Positions 1 to 8,465 of a DNA stretch of 64,000 nt are shown in pieces. The notes under the pieces were generated by a model. The model was not told the origin of the DNA, made no database searches, and saw nothing but the letters and a program-made list of their open reading frames with translations. A program made the position numbers and the translations under genes. Numbering within the stretch: the first letter of the stretch is position 1; each line of letters begins with the position of its first letter. Source of the DNA: Synechococcus sp. CBW1004. Lineage in GTDB: Bacteria; Cyanobacteriota; Cyanobacteriia; PCC-6307; Cyanobiaceae. The stretch covers positions 1,240,001-1,304,000 of the forward strand of contig NZ_CP060397.1 in assembly GCF_015840715.1 (NCBI RefSeq). The letters are read 5' to 3'.

Positions 1-310
1 GGTAGCGGGAAGCCAGGCGAGGCCGAATTCGTCGCCAAAAGGGATTCAGGGTGTGCGGCGGCCCAGATTGAACGGTGGAATCGGAGGAACACCCATAGAT
101 AACACGTAGGCGGGATTTAATTCTGGAGTTTGCAGCATGATCCACCAGTGCTCGGTGAATACGGTACGCTGCACGGCCAGCACCACCGCCTTCAAAAGTT
201 GTGAAGTGCGTAACAGGAAGGCAGCTGACTGATTTCTCTGTTTCAGTAGGAGAAATGATGATTTCCTCGCTACAGCGTGTAGCAATACTTTTGAATACTT
301 TTGACTTCAA
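1..310 (-). CDS. Glycosyltransferase family 4, N-terminal part (runs off left edge)
   Basis: This frame is open to the left edge of the window and encodes the N-terminal third of a GT4-type glycosyltransferase, presumably transferring a sugar from an activated donor during surface-polysaccharide assembly. The visible part contains VTHFTTFEGGGAGRAAYRIH and later WRRIRPRLASR. Both align closely with the GT4 protein at 14651-15988, which has VTHFSTYESGGVGRAAYRIH and WRRLRPRLASR. No ATG is available: the frame opens after a TAG, and a TTG at 310 is the likeliest start. The methyltransferase at 354-1103 lies 43 bp upstream in the same direction, the same pairing as the 14651/15951 genes. The family call rests on this paralogy; the catalytic C-terminal half lies outside the window. 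Confidence 0.75.
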   Translation of the reverse strand, partial: MKSKVFKSIATRCSEEIIISPTETEKSVSCLPVTHFTTFEGGGAGRAAYRIHRALVDHAANSRIKSRLRVIYGCSSDSTVQSGPPHTLNPFWRRIRPRLASRY

Positions 311-353
311 TGGCTATGAAATACTCAAGGAATCTTGCTTATGTTGGAATCAT

Positions 354-1103
354 TTATTTTGCAAGTTTTTTATAGGCTACCGCGTAGATTGATACAAATC
401 TTCGCTCATGTAAATCTAAGTTATCCTCAAAGTCTCTGGCTGCTGTTTGTTCAAAGCCTGCCCGATTTAGCATACCTATTAAACTGGCTTGATCGAACAT
501 GAATTTGTGTTCTCCTCCCATGTAAGCGATATAATTTAACTGATCAATTGGAGATCCACTTTCAACCCATCCTCGACGCCAGCAATGATCTGAGGATGGT
601 GTTACAAAGTATCGACCTTGTATATATGCCTCAATAAAAAGTCTTGCATTCGGCACGCATACCGAAATACTCCCACCTGGTTTCAGACATCGTAGACAAT
701 CTCTTAGGAGCGTTTCAAGGGAACCGGGAGTAATATGTTCCAAGACGTGAGAAGAATATATGGATGTTACTGTATTGTCAGGAAACGGAATGCCATCGCT
801 TAGATCCCAGTAGAGGTCACAGCAGCGATTTTTGTCTAGAGTAAGCCAATCTGCAGTTCGCTTTGTTTGTCCTGCACCAATATCTAATTTAATTTGCAGA
901 TCTTTTTGTAGCAGTTTATCAATTTCTTTGAGTGTTCGCTTCTTTGTGATTGCGTGCGCTTGACGAAGCTGAATATTCCGAAACTTTCTTGTAAAATGGT
1001 TATAGACTAAGCCAAAAGGGTTTTGATTAAAACTTGAGTGCATGACTAGGTCGTTAGTTGATTTAATGGATAGCCGTGGCTGCCAAGAGTCCGTTCGTAT
1101 CAT
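354..1103 (-). CDS. SAM-dependent class I methyltransferase
   Basis: Predicted cytosolic methyltransferase of 249 aa that would methylate a sugar or glycan intermediate; the substrate is unknown. The glycine-rich SAM motif LDIGAGQ lies at residues 73-79, followed by the acidic strand-2 region, YSSHVLEHI (motif II/III region) and LKPGGSISVCVP (post-motif). It is a clear paralog of the 219-aa protein at 15951-16610 (shared DLYWDL-DGIPFPD, YIAYMGGEH, WRRGW). The annotated ATG gives about 20 residues more than the paralog, so Met21 is a plausible alternative start. It sits directly upstream of the partial GT4 gene at the left edge. The gene is AT-richer than the housekeeping genes on the right. 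Confidence 0.8.
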   Translation of the reverse strand: MIRTDSWQPRLSIKSTNDLVMHSSFNQNPFGLVYNHFTRKFRNIQLRQAHAITKKRTLKEIDKLLQKDLQIKLDIGAGQTKRTADWLTLDKNRCCDLYWDLSDGIPFPDNTVTSIYSSHVLEHITPGSLETLLRDCLRCLKPGGSISVCVPNARLFIEAYIQGRYFVTPSSDHCWRRGWVESGSPIDQLNYIAYMGGEHKFMFDQASLIGMLNRAGFEQTAARDFEDNLDLHERRFVSIYAVAYKKLAK

Positions 1104-1357
1104 GGAATCGGTTCATTGATGTGATATTAAATGTTTTATGATGATGCTTGTTTGTCTTTTTGATTTACCGAAAGTTAAGCCGCTGTTCTGAAAACTGCAA
1201 ATTGTGGGCAAAGTAAGGTAACAACTTTCGCTGCCTTGATTACTATTTCTCTTGGCAAGGGCTACCAGAACAGTCCTCTTCATGATTCTAGGAGCCTGTC
1301 GTTCATAACCCCGCTGCCGCCCTTTCCACAGAATACCTCAAATAAGCCCCTATCGCA

Positions 1358-2947
1358 GTGATGGCAAAGGACTTGGGCGATATCACGGGGCATGAGAATA
1401 GCCAAGGCCTCCCGCCCCTGAATCCGCAGCAAACGTTGCAGCTGCCTCCTTCGCCTGTGGAGTGGCTGCCGGCGAACCATCTGGTGTTCTTCTTTCTGGA
1501 TCTGGACGCGGAGCTGGATTACTCGTGGATCTATGCGGTCTACGAGAACAGAGTTCCTCGCGGGGTCAAGGCCTATGAGCCGCGGATGATGTTGGTGCTG
1601 CTCTTGTACGTCTCCTGCGTCAGCATCCTCTGCTCTCGGCGGATCGAGAGGGCCTGCTGTGAGGAAGTGGCCTTTCGGGTGCTCATTGGCAACCAGCAGC
1701 CCGACCACAGCCGTATCAGTGATTTCCGCCTCGTGCATCTCGATGCCTTGGCGGTCCTGTTTCTGCAGGTGCTGCGGCTGTGCCAGAAGGCAGGGCTGGT
1801 GAGCCTGGGCAACGTTGCTCTTGATGGCACCAAGGTCAACGCCAATGCCTCTAGGTACAAGGCGATGAGCCATGAGCGGATGCTCAAAACCTAGGCCCAG
1901 CGGGAGGAGGTGATCGAAGCGCTGCTGCGCAAGGCCGAGTTGATCGACGCGCAGGAGGACGCACGCTACGGCAAAGGCAAGCGTAGCGATGAGCTGACCA
2001 AGGAGTTACAGCGCCATCATGATCGGATGGACGCCCTGCGAAAAGCCAAAGCAGAGCTTGAGGCGGAGGCTGCTGCTGACCATGCGCACCGCCGTGAGCA
2101 GCAGGCTCGCGCTGCAGAAGAGCAGTCCGCTGGGCCTGCCGCCCAGGCTGCTTATGCCGAGGCAGCAGTGGCAGGCAACGACAACAGCGCTGCTAGAGGG
2201 AGGTTGCAGCGCAGGAACTTGCCCAAGAAGCGTAGCGAGCAGAGCGCCGGGCGCGCAGTGCTCAGGGACGGGCGGAGCTGGCCCGCAAGCTGGCGATCGA
2301 GAAGGCCCAGGTGGCAGATCTTTCAACCTCGGATCCGCTGAGGAGCGCCGATCCTCTGGCGATGCCCGGCCAATCTGCCCACCATTGCCGTCGGCCATCC
2401 CAAGGCAAACGCCCAACGCAATTTCACGGATCCAGAGAGCCACATCCTCAAAGGTGGGGACAGTTGAATGCAGTGCTACAACTGCCAGGCTGCTGTCGAT
2501 GCTTACCACCAAATCATCGTGGCGGTTGGGGTCAGCAGCCAGGCAGCCGACCAGCAGCACGTCGTTCCCATACTGGAGCGGATCGTGGACAACACCGGCT
2601 ACCTGCCACTGAAGCTGATCGCCGACGCTGGCTACTGCAGCACAGGCATCATTGGTGTTTGCGAGCAGCGCGGGCTGGATGCCTTGCTCTCCATCAACTG
2701 CCAGGACCACGGCAAACGGCCTCGGCCATCAAGGGGGCCAGCACCCGAGGATCTGAATGCACGGGGCCGGATGGACCGCAAGTTGCCCTCCAAAGCCGGG
2801 CAGGCGATCTACGAGCTGCGCAAGCTCATTGTTGAGCCTGTCTTTGGTCTGATCAAAGGGACATGGTGGCTGGATTTCTTCCTGTTGCGGGGCCTAGAGA
2901 AGGTGAACGGCGATTGGGCACTGATAGCTATCACCCACAACACCTGA
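1358..2947 (+). pseudogene. Degenerate IS1182-family transposase
   Basis: A transposase remnant read in several frames. The first part (1358-1894) has the IS1182 N-terminal region: WLPANHLVFF, the PRGVKAYEPRMM stretch, NQQPDHSRISDFR and DGTKVNANAS. A TAG at 1892-1894 interrupts it. The frame resumes after the stop (EALLRKAELIDAQEDARYG) to about 2240. After further frame changes the catalytic C-terminal part is recognisable at 2468-2947 (CYNCQAAVDAYHQIIVA, LIADAGYCS, VEPVFGLIKG). At least one nonsense codon and one frameshift make it inactive. A second, shorter copy of the same family is at 20418-21086 and carries a stop at nearly the same place. Confidence 0.8.
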
Positions 2948-3106
2948 AAAGTGTACAGAGGAAGAGCTGTAGCCGCTTGGGGGAGCGGCCATTCATCAGG
3001 GCCGCTCAGCACCGGATCCGAAAACATCGCTCAAAGATCCTCTCTCCGAAAGAGCAGAGGGAGCCGGAGGTAAAGTAGCCTTTCTGCTGAAATGTGCGAC
3101 AGCATC

Positions 3107-4198
3107 CTAGTGTGCCGTCCCAGAGATTTGCGCACAAAGCCGCTGGAGCTTCTCCAGGATTGAGTCAGCTGTCGCCGTCCAGTTGAACGGGGCCTTGGTC
3201 GTGTTGTAGGCGGCCACAAACTGCTCGATCCTGGCGATCAGCTCTTTGACGCTGGAGAAGCTGCCGCGCCGGATTGCCCGCTGGGTGATCAGTCCAAACC
3301 AGCGCTCCACCTGGTTGAGCCAGGAGGCGTAGGTGGGGGTGTAGTGGACGTGGAAACGGGGACGCTGGGCCAGCCAGGCACGCACCTTGGCGTGCTTGTG
3401 GGTGCAGTAGTTGTCCACGATCAAGTGCAGGTCCAGATCCTCGGGGACGGACTTCTCGATCTGCCTGAGGAACCCCAGGAACTCCTGGTGGCGGTGCCGG
3501 GGTTTGCACTGAGTGATTACCTCACCGGTCGCCACGTCCAGCGCGGCAAACAGGGTCGTGGTGCCGTGGCGGATGTAGTCATGCGTCACACCCTCCACGT
3601 AGCCCAGCCCCATGGGCAGCAGCGGTTGGGTGCGGTCGAGGGCCTGGATCTGCGTCTTCTCGTCGACGCAGAGCACCATCGCCTTGTCGGGCGGGTTCAG
3701 GTACAGGCCAACGATGTCCCGAACCTTCTCCACAAAGAACGGATCGGTGGAGAGCTTGAACGATTTCTGCCGGTGGGGCTGGAGCGAGAAGGTCTGCAGC
3801 CAGCGGTGAACCGTGGACTTGGAGATCCCTGTTTCTGCGGCCAAAGTCCGAGCGCTCCAGTGCGTGCTGCCATCGGTTGGCTTGCTCTGCAGGGCTCGGT
3901 TGATCACCTCCGCCACCGTGTCGTCCTCATAGGTCCGCGGGCGGCCTGAACGGAGCTCGTCGTGCAGCCCCTCGATCCCCAGATCGAGGTAGCGCTGCCG
4001 CCATTTGCCCACCGTTGCGCTGCGAACGCCAAATCGCTTGGCAACTGAGGTGTTGGTGTCACCAGCTGCGCAGGCCAGGACGATCTGCGCCCGCTGAACG
4101 ATCGAATGGGGCAAGGACCTTGATCCAGCCAGGCTCTGGAGCTGGCTGGCCTCATCAGCCGACAGCTCCAGAGGAGCCATGGGGCGCCCGCTTGGCAT
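3107..4198 (-). CDS. IS630-family transposase
   Basis: A 363-aa DDE transposase. An N-terminal winged-helix/HTH region (SVAKRFGVRSATVGKWRQRY, residues about 54-73; SKSTVHRWL further on) is followed by a catalytic core with the expected acidic residues: LCVDEKTQIQ, LIVDNYCTHK and the glutamate in WLNQVERWFG. No internal stop or frameshift is seen, so it may be active. The stop codon TAG lies outside the element: its first two bases are the duplicated TA target and its last base is host DNA. Termination therefore depends on the insertion site. Confidence 0.92.
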   Translation of the reverse strand: MPSGRPMAPLELSADEASQLQSLAGSRSLPHSIVQRAQIVLACAAGDTNTSVAKRFGVRSATVGKWRQRYLDLGIEGLHDELRSGRPRTYEDDTVAEVINRALQSKPTDGSTHWSARTLAAETGISKSTVHRWLQTFSLQPHRQKSFKLSTDPFFVEKVRDIVGLYLNPPDKAMVLCVDEKTQIQALDRTQPLLPMGLGYVEGVTHDYIRHGTTTLFAALDVATGEVITQCKPRHRHQEFLGFLRQIEKSVPEDLDLHLIVDNYCTHKHAKVRAWLAQRPRFHVHYTPTYASWLNQVERWFGLITQRAIRRGSFSSVKELIARIEQFVAAYNTTKAPFNWTATADSILEKLQRLCAQISGTAH

Positions 4199-4256
4199 GA
4201 AACGACCCCCTCGGGAGACACTTCATATTGTAGCGGCTATTTGCGGGACGGCACAC
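3110..4256 (-). mobile_element. IS630-family insertion sequence, apparently intact
   Basis: A 1,147-bp element bounded by perfect 12-bp terminal inverted repeats (GTGTGCCGTCCC at 3110-3121 and its complement at 4245-4256). It is flanked by the TA dinucleotide typical of IS630/Tc1 insertion (3108-3109 and 4257-4258). It carries a single transposase gene. With the element removed, the flank reads CTAG directly next to the left end of IS-C copy 1, so it inserted exactly in the sequence abutting that element. Confidence 0.9.
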
Positions 4257-4434
4257 TAGGAGCTTGCGGAAAAACCGTCAGAAACGCCGCGTTCCTCCCT
4301 CGCGTGATCTGATTACGCGCTGTTCGGGCTGGATTCGTTGATTCAGCGGTTCAGAACGCCAGATTTCAGGCGTTTTGCCCCGTTGGGGCTTCCTGGAAGC
4401 CGCCTCGTTGGCACACCTCTGGGCAACCACCTGT

Positions 4435-5597
4435 TCATGCCGCCGCCATCGCCGGTTTGAGCAGGTTGCCCAGCCGGATCAGGTTGTAGGCGATCACGTG
4501 CAGGCCAAACACTGCACCCACCTTTTCGGTGCCGCGCAGCTTGAACTGACGCAGACCGCCCCACTGCTTGATCCAGCCAAACACCTTCTCGATGCCGCGG
4601 CGGGCATTGATCGACTTGCCGTAGCCCTCATGGCGAGTGGTGCGGCCATCAATGGCGGAACCACCAGAGCGAGCAGTGTTCTGAGCCACGTGAGGTGTGA
4701 CTCCGATGCGGCGCATCTCTGCGACAAAGCCCCTGGTGTCGTAGTTCTTGTCGGCACCGATCGTTTTCTGGTGGGCACCGGGACGATCTGCCGCCATCAC
4801 CTTGGCGGCATCCCGCTCTCCGGTGCCCGTCGCTTGCGTGACGCGACAGTCGACGATCAGGGCATGGCGGTTGTCCATGAGCACGTGCCCCCGGTAGCTG
4901 GGCAACGCCGGATGGGCCTTGGATTTGCGGCACAGCAAGGCATCCGGATCGACGCCGGAGCGATGGGTCTTGTTGCTGAGCTTGATGCCGCGGAAATCCC
5001 CTTTCGCGCGCTTCCTGCCGGGCTTTGGAGCACCAAAGCCCTCGCCAGGGCCCGATGGCGGCGGCGGCGGATCGTCCTGCCCATCAATTCGCTCCAGCGA
5101 GGCATGGGACGCCCAGGCCTGCAGCAGGGTGCCATCCACCGAGAAGTGCTCATCGCTGAGCAGCGGCCTGACCTCCGGCGCACCCATCAACTTCTCCAGG
5201 AAGCGCCCCATCACCTCCTCGTTGAGCAGCCGCTCGCGGTTCTTGGTGAACGTTGTCGGATGCCAGATCGGATCATCCGGGCTGAGGCCCACGTAGCCGC
5301 AGGCCCGGCGAAGCCGTAGCAGCGAAAGAGCAGGTTGTAGTGGAGCTGCTCCAGCAGCAACCGCTCCGATCGGATCCCGTAGAACGCCTGCAGCAACGAG
5401 GCCAGAAGCAGCTGCTCGGGCGGCACCGATGGCCGGCCTTCTGAGGCGTACAGCGCGCAGAAGGTGGGATTGAGTCGATCAAGGGCCTGATCGGCCAGCT
5501 TGCGGATCCGCCGCAGCGGATGACTGGCCGGAATCCGATCCTCGACCGAGACGTAGGAGAACAGCGAGCCGGTGCGCTCCTGTCGACCTCGCATCAC
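4435..5597 (-). pseudogene. IS5-family transposase of IS-C copy 1, frameshifted
   Basis: Two overlapping frames encode one DDE transposase. The 5' frame (5597-5211) carries the InsH-like N-terminal domain (RPSVPPEQLLLASLLQAFYG, LLLEQLHYNLLFR). The 3' frame (5292-4435) carries GLSPDDPIWHPTTFTKNRER and the catalytic core (FSVDGTLLQAWAS, IGADKNYDTRGF, RRGIEKVFGWIKQWGG). The break is explained by 23 extra bases at 5292-5320 bounded by CGTAGC direct repeats. Removing them restores LLFRCYVGLSPDD, the expected family sequence. The frames are related by a -1 shift, but I see no convincing slippery heptamer. The other copy has the same defect. Confidence 0.8.
5292..5320. repeat. 23-bp insertion flanked by CGTAGC direct repeats
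   Basis: CGTAGC occurs at 5292-5297 and again at 5315-5320, 23 bp apart. Deleting one repeat plus the 17-bp spacer restores a single transposase reading frame. The identical arrangement is at 44429-44457 in IS-C copy 2. Confidence 0.75.
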
Positions 5598-5785
5598 AGG
5601 GTGGGCGGTTGCCCCATTTTCGCAGGGATGGGCGGGTTTTTCAGCTAACTCTTAAGCATCACGCCCTTCTCCCGCAGGCTCTGGTTCACCGTCTCCAGGA
5701 TCTGCTCTGCTATCCGATTCTCTTCCAGGAGGTGGCGGAAGTTCAGGATCGTCGTCTCGTCAGGGATCCGGTCCTCAACCATGTC

Positions 5786-7552
5786 GGGACTCCTGAAAAA
5801 GATTCTCGGCCCATCGGCGCCGAATTCGTCCGTTTGCTTCGCGTTAATCAGGCCGGCAAGCGCCGTGACATCAAGTGGGCCAGATCTCAAAAGTCTGGCT
5901 TGCAGATGACCGCAGGAGCTCTGATCGCTGACCAGGCCATAAGAAAGCTGTAGATCCACCCAAAAAGAAGGGCAAAAAAGAGGCGCAGCAGCCTCAAGAC
6001 CTTTTCCGCGCACATCACGACAAAGGCCATTGAGATGGAGGATTCGGCACCAGCTGGTAGACGAACCATGATCAGATCCAGGGAATACTTGCGCTTTCCA
6101 TATCCAAAGACGCCTTCCACTTCATTGCGTCGAGCTTGATCAGATCGGAGCTGCTGCTTGTGTGCAGTGGTGACATCAGGATCCTTGGGCGGGCGGCCCA
6201 ATCGCTTGCCGGAGAGGCGAATACCGTTCCTCATGCAGAAATGCCTATTCTTGGCCGTGATATAAATCCGGTCGGCGCAGATGCGCTCTGGGTAAGATCC
6301 TGTATCCAGCTTGTATTTTTCCGCCTGAGCGATCAGGTCTTCTCCTTCGTTGTAGGGGTTCCAGCTGATGCGGTGCAAGAACGGAAAGCCGTTTTGAACC
6401 GAAACACTGATTTTGGCACCAAACTCCACCGCAGCACGTGCTTTGCCTCGCACCATTGGGCGGATATGGGTCTGCACAAGATTCACCAGGCGGTCTGGAA
6501 TGCTGTTGGTCTGAGAGGCGAGCAGAAGGCCCTGCTGCCGCTCCAACTCGCTGCAGGCCAACAACTTCTGCCACCAATGCCTCTTGAGCTCAGAAAGCGT
6601 TGCCCCACAGCCGATCAGAGCATCAATGGCTTTGAGATTCTGCCGCACATATCCAAGCTGATGTTTAATGGCAGCCTTCACTTTTCGGCGGCGTGGCCGT
6701 TTTTGCTTCGCCACTCTCAGGAAATGAGCACGAGCAAGGCCACGGTCGTAGCGAGGTCGATGTCTCCTGAATCCCGATGACTGACTGCACAGATCATCAA
6801 TGACTCGCTCGGTCGTTGTGCGAGCCTCGCTGAGGAGCCTGAGGTCTCTGGGATAGGTAATGTCGGCAGGAGTGCAACTAGCATCAATCGTGAGAGTGCC
6901 CCAATTCTTTCCTTCTGGCCAGTCAGCAGGCTTGATCAACGCATCAAGTTCCAGCTGAGCGCCTCCTCCTCTGGAATCAGGATCATCATGGTCGTCATCG
7001 TCTGCTACCTGAGCAAGTGCTTCCAGAAGGATCTCTTTGCCGCGCTGCACCACCAGCTCATTGATACGGCGCAGATCCTCGTCAGAAAAGCGTTTGCGAA
7101 AATGCACCATCATCGAGGCATCAAACGGTGCCTTGGCTGTGTAACCCGCAAAGCCGAGAAAGAACTGCATATAGGCGTTCTCTCTGATCTGATGGACAGT
7201 CTCTTCGTCGGTTAACCCCAACTTCTGTTTGATGTAGAGAGCACCAAAGGCCATCCGCACTGATTTGGCTGGAGCGCCAATTGTGGCGTTGAATTGAGGG
7301 GCATAGGCTTGTTCCAGCTCATCCCATGGCATCAGCCCCTCCAGTTGAACCCAGCGATTCTCGGGATCAAGTGTGCCGCCAAATGGCAGGTGGAACTCCT
7401 TGATTGAGATCTGACCGTTATTGTGCCTCCGGTACATCTGGAGTGATCAGGAGTAAAGGCAATCACGGATTGCCTGGTTCACGGCCATTTTAGCGGCTTC
7501 TCATGCTTGAGACCAGCCGCGGCGCAATGGATCTGGATTTTTCAGGAGTCCC
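5786..7552 (-). mobile_element. IS-B1 copy a (1,767 bp)
   Basis: Ends GGGACTCCTGAAAAA at 5786 and TTTTTCAGGAGTCCC ending at 7552 form inverted repeats. A 6-bp target duplication CATGTC flanks it (5780-5785 and 7553-7558). The element sits inside the transposase gene of IS-A copy 0. It is almost identical to the copy at 44693-46459. Confidence 0.92.
5887..7437 (-). CDS. IS-B1 transposase (IS5/IS1182-like DDE family)
   Basis: A 516-aa transposase with an InsH-type N-terminal domain (FHLPFGGTLDPENRW, GAPAKSVRMAFGALYIKQ, ASMMVHFRKRF). The catalytic core includes LTIDASCTPADITYP, a YDRG/RRRK basic linker, FGAKISVSV, ICADRIYITAKN and RNEVEGVFGYGKRKY (probable catalytic Glu). The hydrophobic C-terminal stretch is common to IS-B, IS-E and IS-F proteins in this window. 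There are no internal stops. I place it in the broad IS5/IS1182 group; the exact ISfinder subfamily cannot be settled by eye. Confidence 0.88.
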   Translation of the reverse strand: MYRRHNNGQISIKEFHLPFGGTLDPENRWVQLEGLMPWDELEQAYAPQFNATIGAPAKSVRMAFGALYIKQKLGLTDEETVHQIRENAYMQFFLGFAGYTAKAPFDASMMVHFRKRFSDEDLRRINELVVQRGKEILLEALAQVADDDDHDDPDSRGGGAQLELDALIKPADWPEGKNWGTLTIDASCTPADITYPRDLRLLSEARTTTERVIDDLCSQSSGFRRHRPRYDRGLARAHFLRVAKQKRPRRRKVKAAIKHQLGYVRQNLKAIDALIGCGATLSELKRHWWQKLLACSELERQQGLLLASQTNSIPDRLVNLVQTHIRPMVRGKARAAVEFGAKISVSVQNGFPFLHRISWNPYNEGEDLIAQAEKYKLDTGSYPERICADRIYITAKNRHFCMRNGIRLSGKRLGRPPKDPDVTTAHKQQLRSDQARRNEVEGVFGYGKRKYSLDLIMVRLPAGAESSISMAFVVMCAEKVLRLLRLFFALLFGWIYSFLMAWSAIRAPAVICKPDF

Positions 7553-7907
7553 CATGTCGATCCCAGCAAAGCGGCGGAAGCAGGGGGTATCGATCAGCAT
7601 CTCCTCCATCAAGGGATCGGAAAGCGTGAACCACTGCTGCAGCAGGTGGATGCGCAGCATCACCTCCAGCGGAAACGGTGGGCGCCCGCCCTTGGCAGAA
7701 GGCCTGTAGTACACAGGCGAAATCAAGGCCAGGAAAGGATCCCAGGGCACTGTGGCTTCCATCTCATCGAGGAAGCGCTGCCGGCGCGTTTTCTTCTTGG
7801 CGTAGGTCTGCTCGTAGTCCGTGAAACCCAACTGGAGGGGGGCCGCCATCCGCTGCCAGTCTCATTATTGGAACTGTACTGATTCTATCGGGTTATTCAG
7901 GGGTTCC

Positions 7908-8001
7908 CTAAGCCAGGAATGGCTGATTACAGGCCATCCTATCATGAGATTCCTGTTGGAATCAACTGCGGGGCAGTGGGTCTGGGATTCTCAGCAGGCC
8001 C
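7908..8001. mobile_element. 94-bp terminal relic of an IS-E-type element
   Basis: These 94 bp read the same as the right terminus of IS-E at 31462-31555, including the inverted-repeat end TCTCAGCAGGCCC. The rest of that element is gone; IS-A copy 0 abuts at CTAA. It marks the insertion that truncated the sulfotransferase gene to its right. Confidence 0.85.
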
Positions 8002-8452
8002 TAAGTAAATTATGGTCGAGATAGGCTGTCGGACCGTTTGTGCTTTCCCTGTCCCAATGATCGCTGATCGATAGCGCAGCATCCATCAATTGCCTCATCA
8101 GAACAATAACAGTGATATTGAATTTATTAATCAAAGAGAGACTGTGCTCGCTGGCTCGGCAATGGTGCTGGGCAATTATATTTTTATTGAATCGAGCTGG
8201 ACTCAGCATGCTTCTCATAATTGCACCACGCTCAAGCTCTTGATCCCTTCGTCCATAGGTAGGCACAAAATCAGCACGAGCCCATCCCGGAAGCAAGGTT
8301 ATCTTTGATCTGATGAAAGTTGATCCTGATTTAGGGAAGCAGGCAAGTAAAACTTGTTTTTTATGGCGTTTTGAGCGTGATGCTATCAACGAATCTGCGG
8401 GTAGATTAATTAACGCATTAGCTGTTTTTTTGATGATCGGCTTGGGATTCAT
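8002..8452 (-). pseudogene. Sulfotransferase, N-terminal fragment
   Basis: About 148 residues of a PAPS-dependent sulfotransferase, which would transfer sulfate to a glycan. The 5'-phosphosulfate loop is seen as CFPKSGSTFIRSK (residues about 38-50). The 3'-phosphate-binding region is seen as VIVLMRQLMDAALSISDHWD, with Arg and Ser in the expected positions. The frame is cut at 8002 by the end of an IS-E relic, and the last five codons read IS DNA, so the C-terminal half is lost. It starts 13 bp after the stop of the rfbF fragment at 8466, suggesting a former rfbF-sulfotransferase operon. Confidence 0.78.
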
Positions 8453-8465
8453 TTTTTAAAAAATT

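Larger units (their letters stand above)
4260..5651 (-). mobile_element. IS-C copy 1 (IS5-family element, 1,392 bp)
   Basis: Imperfect terminal inverted repeats: GAGCTTGCGGAAAAACC at the left end, and GAGTTAGCTGAAAAACC read inward from the right end. The length equals that of copy 2 (43397-46561) once its nested IS-B is removed. The flanking tetranucleotides do not match (CTAG left, TTAA right), unlike copy 2, which has a clean ATAG duplication. The right flank is the inside of an IS-A element. An insertion followed by adjacent deletion or recombination would explain this. Confidence 0.85.
5652..7849 (-). pseudogene. IS5-family transposase of IS-A copy 0, interrupted and truncated
   Basis: The N-terminal 98 residues or so (starting at 7849, MAAPLQLGFTDYEQTYAKKK, ending at FAGIDM) and a following stretch (VEDRIPDETTILNFRHLLEE up to REKGVML) match the intact 327-aa transposase of the other IS-A copies. 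The IS-B insertion splits them exactly at the 6-bp duplication CATGTC, and everything after REKGVML is lost. The gene is dead. Confidence 0.88.
5652..7907 (-). mobile_element. IS-A copy 0: truncated IS5-family element split by IS-B
   Basis: The right end of an IS-A element (7559-7907, ending in the inverted repeat that reads TTCAGGGGTTCC) plus a further inner piece (5652-5785), separated by an inserted IS-B (5786-7552). Compared with intact IS-A copies, about 750 bp at the left end are missing. The truncation point is a TTAA where IS-C copy 1 abuts. The right flank is CTAA, within a 94-bp relic of an IS-E-type element. Confidence 0.85.

Noticed and set aside
46-285. An ATG-started 79-codon minus-strand frame at the left edge
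   Set aside because: It overlaps, in another frame, the partial GT4 glycosyltransferase whose sequence matches the paralog at 14651-15988.
5211-5310. Classical programmed -1 frameshift in the IS-C transposase
   Set aside because: The two frames are in -1 relation and overlap, but I found no A-rich or X-XXY-YYZ slippery heptamer. The 23-bp direct-repeat insertion explains the break more simply. Not excluded experimentally.
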